64,000 nt of DNA from Galeruca laticollis (lineage: Eukaryota > Arthropoda > Insecta > Coleoptera > Chrysomelidae), in NCBI GenBank assembly GCA_963921935.1, contig OY998176.1:172790445-172854444 (forward strand). Reading direction: 5' to 3'. Under the pieces are notes generated by a model. The model was not told the origin of the DNA and made no database searches. It saw only the letters and a program-made list of their open reading frames with translations. Shown here one piece after another: positions 56,483-64,000 of the stretch. Numbering within the stretch: position 1 is the stretch's first letter; the number at the start of each line of letters is the position of its first letter. Made by a program: the position numbers and the translations under genes.

Positions 56483-57195
56483 TGAGTATTTGATTGAATT
56501 AAATACCCAACTAACAATTTAAGTCATAAATACACTAATCGAAATAACTATTTCCTATCCTTGGTAATAATTTCAGGTTTTTTTACGACAATGATACCTT
56601 TATCGTAAGATCATATAATAGATTAAAGTTAAGAAGTCAATAATACTAAAGATTTACTCAGAGTATTACCTATAACGTAACAGTTAGAGTTATTTTCACG
56701 CAAACATTACTTTCAGACTTTCTTATTATTATATAATTTTTACTAACAAGTATAATTTCGGCGGTAATAATTATCATAAGCTTCACGTAAAATTACCTAT
56801 AAGTTATTTTCACTTATAAACAACTGCTGTGATTATAATTACGTTCCTAATTTTACTTTACAGTTCGATTCACTATTAAGTCTCAAATGCTTGTTTTTAT
56901 GACGTAATTGTTACAACAGTTTATTATTGAGAAGTTTGTGAGTTATTTGTCAAATTATTGGTATTTTGTTGGAAGTAGCTACTTCGAAAATCACTCATTA
57001 GTTAATAAAATAAATTTTAGTGTAGTCAAAGTCTCGGTAAGGTCGTTATTTTGTAGGATGTCATAATTATTATTAGTTTCATTTTTGTGTATTCCATCAT
57101 TGTTATCGAAATTATACGTATTCCTACTTTTGAGCCCAGAACATTGTTAATATAAACAGTTTTGAGGACTAAAACTAACTTTTCCGCATCTGCGA
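56483..57195. other. AT-rich spacer of block copy B
   Basis: Matches 8376-9080; nothing coding seen. Confidence 0.4.
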
Positions 57196-57804
57196 GATAC
57201 CCTGAATAATATTATATCATAAATTTGTCATTTGTACACTTCGGGGGACGTATCGTGCTAACAAACCGAAATTTCTCCAAAAGTAACAAAAAATGCAATA
57301 TGTCTGGATTTATAGGACCCGCTGTATACGCTACATCCGTGAGACACCTTAAATGAGAGACCTTGAAAAATATCCAATTATAAAATTGGCCACTTGTATA
57401 CACTCCGGAGGCTGTATCGTACTAACAACCCGAAATTTCTACAAAAAGGACAAAAAATGTGGCACTTCTGGTACCATAGCACCCGTTGTACTAGCTCTGG
57501 TGAGTTGAAAATCAATAAGGTCCATCTATAAGACGCCCTGAACAATATTAAATCATGAAATGGGTAACTTGTATACACGATGGATGCTGTATCGTGCTAA
57601 AAAACTGAAAATTCCCCGAAAATGACAAAAATTTGATACCTCAAGTACCATAGCACTTATTGTACTGGCTTGAATGAGTTGAATATCAATAGAGTACATC
57701 TTTGAGACACCTTGTATAATATCTAATCTAAAATGTGTGACTTGTATATACTCCGGAGGCTGTATCGTGCTAACAAACTGAAATTTCTCCAAAAATGACA
57801 AAAA
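57196..57804 (+). repeat. Satellite-like tandem repeat, ~175 bp (copy B)
   Basis: The same array as at 9081-9722, with GTATCG landmarks near 57250, 57412, 57588 and 57763. It resumes to the right of the Harbinger element at 58756-58840, so the element inserted into the array. Confidence 0.82.
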
Positions 57805-57807
57805 TGA

Positions 57808-58755
57808 AGCCGGCTACTCACTACGCGGGACTTGACAAGTACTTGGTAAGTACTTGGCATATTTCAAGTAGTGTGTACGAAACTAACATGAAAATCGGCG
57901 AGCTTCTTTTACTTGCCGTACGCAGTCGGTAAATTAAACAAAGTCAAAGGCAACAAGTAGCGAGTCAAGCAGCAGCGCCACACTTATTCGACAAGTTTGT
58001 ACAAGTAAAAAATTAGTTAATAGTGAATGTTGTTGTTTTTTAGTTCTCAAATATGGAGTAGTCCAATGAAATGGCTATAGAATTTTTAAATTTGTATGAA
58101 AATGAAAGTATTATTTGGGACCCCAGTCACAAACAGCATAAAAATCGAAATGAAGTTCATGACGCATGGAAGAGAATACAATCTGAGTTTTCTTTGAAAG
58201 TATCTGTGGCAGACTTGAAGGAAAAAAAGAGTCGTTAAAAGCAACGTTTAGAAATTGTCTGAGCAGAATTAAAGCAAGTGAGAAGAGTGGCTCAGGTACT
58301 GACGAGTTATACAAACCTACCTGGTTTGCGTTCACAACAATGGCCAGGCTTTTAACTCATCACGTTACGCCAAGAAAAACGATTAATTCTGATGTAAGTG
58401 ATAAATTTATCATTCATTTTCACAATTATGTACATTAACAATATTTATCTTGCCATGACACTTTGCCCTTGTTCATAAAATATTCCACAAAAGCTTCTCT
58501 GATGTTTTTTGCGTCTATACTTGAATTCCTTGCTTCATTTCGTAATGGTAATAGGGAAGTCATATTTTCTTGATCTCTGCGCCAGGTTTCCGGATAAAAT
58601 TCTAATTAATTAATTATCTTTCACAATTACTTGCAGTATCCGCAAAAATTGGTATTTGCCAAGTAGCCGCGTAATGTATCGACCAAACTTGAACTTGTAC
58701 ATGTACATGATCAAATACTAGTACTTGTCAAGTATCGCGTAGTGAGTAGCCGGCT
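57808..58755 (+). mobile_element. PIF/Harbinger-like non-autonomous element carrying a MADF gene
   Basis: Both ends carry AGCCGGCTACTCACTACGCG in inverted orientation, and the similarity extends over about 37 bp into ACTTGACAAGTACT. A 3-bp direct repeat TGA flanks it (57805-57807 and 58756-58758). Three-base duplications are typical for PIF/Harbinger, although TWA is usual. It is 948 bp long, holds only a MADF-protein remnant and no DDE transposase. Confidence 0.75.
58053..58392 (+). pseudogene. MADF-domain protein of the Harbinger element (copy B)
   Basis: From ATG 58053 a TAG at codon 3 replaces the Trp seen in copy A. The domain continues (MAIEFLNLYENESIIWDPSH), and a 1-bp deletion near 58225 shifts the frame. 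Past the copy A break point the chain reads KPTWFAFTTMARLLTHHVTP and INSD followed by GTAAGTG, a plausible splice donor at 58393. Such proteins bind the element's ends together with the transposase in known Harbinger systems. Confidence 0.68.
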
Positions 58756-58840
58756 TGAGCTGAAATGTCCTGAACAATATCCAATCATAAAATTGGTGAC
58801 TTGTTGCACTCCTCAGCTGTATCGTGCTAGCAAGACATGT

Positions 58841-59077
58841 AACGAAAAGTGGCCGACGACAACGACATACACAGGATTTTTTTTATAAAAACCATTTTTC
58901 GTGTTGTTCATGATGAAGAACGTAAAAATAACTCAATTTTTCTTTCAAAATTCCTACTTTTTTGTGAGTAAACCAATACTTTTCTCGCATATTAGATAGG
59001 TTGGCGGAAAAGTAATATATATCATAAAGCAAGTGCCAGAAAACCAAAAACTAACAAAAAACAACTGTTTCGGTAAA
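58841..59077. other. Short spacer before the envelope fragment
   Basis: No feature recognised. Confidence 0.4.
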
Positions 59078-59688
59078 ATGGGACAGATGAAAATAACATT
59101 CCTGATACTTCTGGCAATACCAATATATACACGAGTAGTACTACAAGAGATGTAGACTCGACGACTATAAATAATACTTTATTATTAATACAATTAGGAG
59201 ACGCACGCCTTATTTATTGTAAACATACCTTTATACAGTTTTTAAATTTAGAACCTATTATTAAGCAATTATTCAACATTGAAAAACATTTCTTCATTAT
59301 AAAAAATAACTTAGTTACAAAAAACGCAACTAATGAAATCTCATACCATGCCTTATCTCAAGATATGTTATTGAGAACAGAACTTCTCATGAAAATTACA
59401 AGAACGAAGCTTGATAACTTACAACCTCATATTCATATTCGTGATAAAAGAAGTTTTTTTAACGGAGTCGGACAATTACAGAAGTGGTTGTTTGGTACAC
59501 ATGACGCTGACGACGGTAATAGATATGATAACGCAATAAAAACTCTTGAAACAAACCAACAGAACACGGTTACGGAAATAAATTTGCAACGTTCACTTTC
59601 AAACAATCTAATAAAGAATTACAACACAACAATTCGCATATTATCAAAAAATCAAGAAAATTTTGCAAAGTCTCTAGGAAAATTTTGA
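59078..59688 (+). pseudogene. Errantivirus-type envelope fusion protein (F-like), N-terminal fragment
   Basis: ATG 59078 starts a short hydrophobic signal-peptide-like frame (MGQMKITFLILLAIPIYT). After a frameshift near 59110-59150 the chain continues open to a TGA at 59686-59688. The key mark is a dibasic cleavage-like site (IRDKRSFFNGVG, about 59440-59475) followed by a glycine-containing segment and then WLFGTHDADDGNRYDNAI, the pattern of the F-type envelope of insect errantiviruses and baculoviruses. A heptad-like region rich in Asn, Ile and Leu follows. The ectodomain remainder and membrane anchor are absent, and no gag or pol lies next to it. An inactive endogenous-virus relic. Confidence 0.72.
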
Positions 59689-59699
59689 ATGAGTGTACA

Positions 59700-60240
59700 A
59701 AAATAGCATATAATAAATTTTATCAATATGAAATTAACTTCTAGATTGCATTAGCTTAACATTGTCTGTTTTTGTCTTAGAAAAACTGATTATTTTGGAG
59801 GCAAATTATAAATTGAGAGCTAAAAGTATCGATATTATAAGTAAAGTATGCCTGGTTTATGTTCTTGTTTATGGTTGGTGACCTCCGAATTGAGCGTGTT
59901 TTATACTTCGTATTATTTACCAATATATATTATTATGATTATGTAGAGCATGTCACCATAGTCTAGAAGTTTAGATCTAAACTATAAAAGATGAATGGGT
60001 CAAATTTTGTTATACGTATCGCCGAGGACTATAGAAAATGTGTTTTAAAAATGACGTTATTATGATGTCGTTGAAATGGTATTATTATGTCTTTTGTCTG
60101 ACACTGCAACGTTTTCACAACGTCGTGGTTACCACAAATGTGTTTCCCATTTTCATAGTAGTTACATGTTAACGACGTAATTAGAACTTAACAACAACTA
60201 GTAAAAATTACCTGAAGGTTGACTAGATAGTCAGTTTTAC
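59700..60240. other. AT-rich spacer after the envelope fragment
   Basis: No recognisable coding region; it may include decayed remains of the envelope gene or the LINE 3' flank. Confidence 0.35.
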
Positions 60241-60259
60241 GTTTTTACGAATTAAAATG

Positions 60260-61980
60260 TTAGTTGGGTATATAGGTGATTATCGGTAGTTTGCGAAGTC
60301 GTCGGGAAGGTCCTAGTAAGCTGTGGCTAGTAGCCGGACTGGAGGAAATGGAAGTCCCATCTTGGGTTTATCGCCTAGATGCCGTCTGTTTGCAATCCAC
60401 GGTTTGAGGAGGGCGATTTTCGAGATTTCAATGCCCAATTCGATAGTGCGATTAACGTATTGGGCTTGTAAATTGTTCAGACGGGAAGGAATTGGCTCGA
60501 TGTCGATATTGACAGATACGGTCTTGCTGGGTGAATAGGGAGACTTGTATTGGCAGTATCTAAGAATTGAATGCTCGCAAGTCAGAATCTTGTTTACAGG
60601 ACAATTGGGTAGGGTGCTTTATAGTCGATTGTAGGTCGTATATATGTTTTATACGTATTAAGTAGAGTGGATGGGTGAGTTCGTTCGAAATTTCCGCCGA
60701 GCGCCTTATTGAGACCAAATCGTTGATGGACTTTATTTAGTGCATCAGGCCTCCAAGTTGAGAGTGTGGGTAAATCTCACTGCCAAATAAACGGCTTCCC
60801 TGAGGATCTCAAGTTGTTCTCCGCAGAGCACGAGGCGAAAGTTTGTTGGTAGAAGACGTTCGCTCTGAGTGGAAGAGTGTTTAAAATCTAACGCATGATT
60901 TTTTTGGGTTTTGAGAGTCACCCGCCTTCTCCTGCACCAATTTGAAACTTGCGTTAGGAGATTTTGGGATCGAATGTTGAGAGAGCGAATGTCAGTGGCG
61001 GAATTGATTATTGCGGTATCATCGGCAGATAATTGGATTTTGTCCTGGGCATGTCGTGGTACTAGTGGAAGAACCTTGTGGAACGCCAGTTAGGGGTGTA
61101 AATGAATCGGATGAGCAATGACCAACGTTGACGCTTATAGATCGATCGATAAGGTAACAATACAATAATTTGACAATCTGAGGTGGCAGTAGGATGCTAA
61201 GTAGCTTTCTCATGCCAAACCTGATCGAAAGCTTATTGAACGTCCATGAAAATGGCGGCTGAACAGCGAAGTTGATTCAATGTTCGAGTGACGATAGTTT
61301 GAAGGTTTGTGGTGGCGTTCTGAGATGAATGCTCTGGCCTGAATCTGAATTGAAATTCCGGGAGGATGTTGTTTTCAGTACAGAAGTTCCAGATTCTCTC
61401 TTTCAACGATTTTACCTAGGACGCTGATAAGTGGAATCGGGCGGCATGATTCAGGCTTTGTAGGGTCTTTGCCGGATTTGGGGAAAAGAACAGCGTTGGC
61501 TGATTTACAAGAGCGAGGGAAATATGAGAATGCCAAACAGGCGTTCAACAGGGCGCAGAGCGGGTGCAAAATCTCTTCTGGTAAGTTTTCAAGTGCCTGT
61601 CTCGAGATTCTGTTGTGCCCTGGGGCACTGTTTATCCCCGATCGAAACACCTGCTGTTCTCCTTATTTAGTGAACAACAAAAGAAGTGGTGAGTTCTCAA
61701 TTAGTGGGATATTGACGTGTGGGCTCCGACTTATGTTTTGGGTGAGGCGGTCTGTTTCGATGGCAAAGTCCCTAAGAAATCTAAGACTGTCAGATGGTGT
61801 CAAGGCAATTTGTAGGTTATTTTTTAAGGCGGTGTTTCTGTATTCGGGGGAGTATATATTCTGTCCTTACCCTTCGAGATGTGTATCTACTTTTCCTTTG
61901 GGGACGACAAGGCGGTACAATTTTTACCAAAACACGCGCCCTTATCCATTTTCAGCATTGATTTCGTACTGAACTAAGGC
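60260..61980 (-). pseudogene. Jockey-like LINE ORF2, RT portion
   Basis: On the minus strand the frame 61650-61375 gives SAPGHNRISRQALENLPEEI, SCKSANAVLFPKSGKDP and CRPIPLISVLGKIVER, the entry of jockey-type RT. Then 61213-61019 gives PPQIVKLLYCYLIDRSISVN and PLTGVPQGS. The catalytic box is seen in another frame as SADDTAIINS (about 61010), with Ser in place of the usual aromatic residue. The segment between PQGS and the box is shortened by a deletion. Downstream pieces to about 60290 include LAVRFTHTL-like and LPDDFANYR sequence, then a stop. Frameshifts throughout. Confidence 0.78.
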
Positions 61981-62239
61981 ATTTAGACGGTTCCATTGTA
62001 TCTTGATAGCAGAATCTCTAGTCGGAACGTATAAACTATATAACTCTCTTTTCTGGCGGATTTTAAGAAGAATTCGTTGCGGAAAGGCATAATGTTTGTA
62101 TTAATGGTAGTGACAGAAACAGCGATGTCATGTGCATCGATTAAGATGGATTGGAATTTATCTGCTTTATTATCTACGTCATTAGTAGTCTGCTGAAAGA
62201 CAGGTTGTTGTAGATAAGTAGGGACGTGGTTTGCGGAGG

Positions 62240-62900
62240 AATCCCAATCGGCTTTTTTGAAATAGCTATATTTGAATATACTTGACGGGGATTGGATTGG
62301 TTTCAGTAGAGAAATGTTGACCAGTAGAGGGACGGGGTCTGAGGGGATGAGCTATGAAGCATTCGTCGTCTGTGTGGATTATTAACACGTCGGTGCAGAT
62401 TATGTTGTCGACAATATAAGTGTCGAGGTGACTAACTAGGGTTAGATTATTGTTTTTAATCCGAGCAATGAGAAGGAAGACTAGCTGATCGGCGAGTACT
62501 CTACCGTTTAGGTTGGTGAGTGTGTCACTAATAAGAGTTTTTCGTGAGTTTAAGTCGCCCATTATTACGGTACGTGGTAGAGTGGATGCATATTCGAGGA
62601 GGTAGATTGGTAACACTTTGTTAAGTTGTTTATAATAAGAAAAGACAGTGGTCGTGGTATTATTTCACGGTATATCAATGGCTATGCAATTCAAGTTCCG
62701 TTAAGTCAGAAGTGCAGGGAGCGGGTGTGGTGACACGGGGAGTCCATTGCCACGATAGTAGAAGTTCCAGTCTCGGTGGAAAGTGGTATGACCAGTAAAG
62801 CTTTTTCAAGATAGTATCGAGGGTAGATAATATTTGCATATTCTGGGAATGGGGAAGGTGTTTAAGAAGATGTGTCGCTTTCTGGCTAGACTTTGGCAAC
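62240..62900 (-). pseudogene. Jockey-like LINE ORF2, endonuclease portion
   Basis: The clearest piece, 62616-62266, reads LPRTVIMGDLNSRKTLISDT, then NGRVLADQLVF and LVSHLDTYIVDNIIC, the central part of an apurinic-type endonuclease, where GDLN holds the catalytic Asp and Asn. Upstream, in another frame, YYRGNGLPVSPHPLPALL and NCIAIDIP (62640-62760) fit the preceding strand of the fold. Frameshifts near 62640. It joins the RT portion through a decayed linker at 61980-62240 (RLNALVQYEINAENGYGRVF). Confidence 0.75.
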
Positions 62901-63239
62901 TCACGGTCCTGAGTGTGAAGTCCATTACTTCTTAATGTTGTCGCTTAGACTTGAAAGCGAAGCGGACGCGGTTGCTCACGCCACTTGTCACGATACAGTA
63001 GTAAGCGTAAAATAAGTGTATGAGGTGAGTGAGTGTGTCGGCTACTAGACCGCGGGATGTTGGAATGGCGATCATGATGGTTGTTACTATGATGATTTTG
63101 CTGTATGTTGTAAGATCATATGGTGTATGTGGTTTCTCTCGGCTAATTGGGGCGATTTCCTCGGGTGTCTTTGGTGTTACCGGATGCTTAGGGCATCGGG
63201 ACGGTAAGTGGGGCGTAAGCCACCGAAACTTTTGAAAGA

Positions 63240-64000
63240 CGGGGTGTTTGCCTAATGGCAATTTGTGGACTTGTGGTCAGATGCACCACAAGAAGAACAG
63301 ACCGGCATGGCCTTACATGTCTGAGCAAGGTGGCCCATGCTGGAGCATCTGTTACAGTATTTGGATACTGCAGGGAGTGGGTTGGTGGTCTTTGAGGCCT
63401 CACACTGATGAGAGAGACCGTGAAAGCGAATGCCCTTCGTTAGAGCGGGGTGGTAGGCCGATTTCAAATCTGTGAGAATCCGAAACATGGAAGTGGGCCT
63501 GTTAGTTGACTTGACGATGATTTGCCAGGATTTGGTTACAGGGATATTTACGATTTTCTCAAATTCTTATCGGTTAGGGATATATCTACATTTCTGCAGA
63601 CAAATGAAAGGGTGACTTTGCGTGTTTTTAATGGGAATCTGGGTTGCGAAGAGGGACTGAGAAGATGAGTGTTACTTTGTCGTAACCGATACTGTTACGA
63701 AGCTTTTTTGATAAAGCTTCGTAAGGGGTGTTTGAAGGTATCTTGAGAGGGGCAGTGCGGTTCTGATTCGCCTTCAAGAAGAAGATATCTCCCCTTTAAC
63801 TGCTCGTTGGTGATGAGGAGGTAAAATAACTCCCTCTGGGAAACGTATTTAGCAGGAATGTTTCGGATATTTTGTATTTGGAGTGAGAGTTTGGATTGGG
63901 AAAGCTGAGGTTGTTGAGAAGGTCGTGGTTGTTGGGTGTTTCTGGGTAGTTGGGTTGACTGTTGTTGTGGCGGTTGTTGTTGGATTGATGATGGAGGCGG
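63240..64000 (-). pseudogene. Jockey-like LINE ORF1 (Gag-like) with CCHC knuckles, runs off the window
   Basis: On the minus strand 63488-63252 encodes FRILTDLKSAYHPALTKGIR and two zinc knuckles, CNRCSSMGHLAQTC and CSSCGASDHKSTNC, typical of jockey ORF1 proteins that bind RNA. Upstream (63550-64000) other frames give Gln- and Pro-rich sequence (SSIQQQPPQQQSTQLPR) and LSLQIQNIRNIPAKYVSQ. The N-terminus lies beyond the window. The region after the knuckles, to about 62930, is decayed and open only in short pieces. Confidence 0.75.

Larger units (their letters stand above)
48974..58315 (+). repeat. Duplicated ~10-kb block, copy B
   Basis: This matches 1-10236 in order and orientation. Main differences: about 850 bp of BEL integrase is missing at 52679, about 60 bp is missing near 53888, and one BEL LTR has lost about 45 bp. 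Copy B keeps an RNase H segment of about 80 bp that copy A lacks. The left limit is set by the window edge in copy A, so it is not a real boundary. On the right, homology ends inside the Harbinger element, which is complete only here. Confidence 0.9.

Overview
The window is AT-rich eukaryotic DNA made almost entirely of transposable elements (TEs) in various states of decay. I found no host gene, rRNA, tRNA or CRISPR array. The element mix points to an insect with a large, TE-rich genome: BEL/Pao and Ty3/Gypsy LTR elements with tRNA-Lys-type primer sites, LOA-, jockey-, RTE- and R4/Dong-like LINEs, Penelope-like elements, piggyBac, pogo/jerky, a DUF4817 mariner, PIF/Harbinger MADF elements and an errantivirus-type envelope fragment. 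I cannot name the species. All assignments come from reading translations and repeats by eye.

Layout. (1) 1-10236 and 48974-58315 are two copies, in the same orientation, of a ~10-kb block. On the minus strand each holds a decayed LOA-type LINE (ORF1, endonuclease, RT/RNase H) split by an internally deleted BEL/Pao element at the same base. A 175-bp tandem repeat and a MADF-carrying Harbinger element follow. (2) 10591-19830 is a nearly complete Ty3/Gypsy element (Gypsy-1) with 1.57-kb LTRs, gag, an unusual pair of retropepsin domains, RT, RNase H and integrase, inserted in a (TA)n array. (3) 19880-30110 holds gene-free AT-rich DNA, a piggyBac pseudogene, a pogo/jerky pseudogene with a C-terminal PHD-like finger, and a LINE remnant. 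(4) 30272-33791 is a second pogo/jerky element bounded by imperfect inverted repeats and TA, with a Penelope-like fragment nested inside; a third pogo fragment, an RTE-like tail and a Penelope tail follow. (5) 36536-47335 is a chain of elements joined by (TA)n arrays: Penelope tail, mariner, a second Gypsy (Gypsy-2, gag with SAP domain, pol internally deleted in frame), a foldback MITE and an R4/Dong-like LINE. (6) 58757-64000 holds a satellite remnant, an orphan envelope fragment and a jockey-like LINE on the minus strand that runs off the window.

How the parts relate. There is no pathway here, only layers of insertion. The LINE was hit by BEL, the composite was duplicated, and each copy then gained its own deletions. 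Gypsy-1 is the youngest large insertion, with about 20 differences between its LTRs by eye. Eight long (TA)n arrays mark many element ends, which suggests that several unrelated elements target, or seed, TA repeats. The best candidates for something undescribed are the two-protease architecture of Gypsy-1 and the (TA)n-linked chain of elements.
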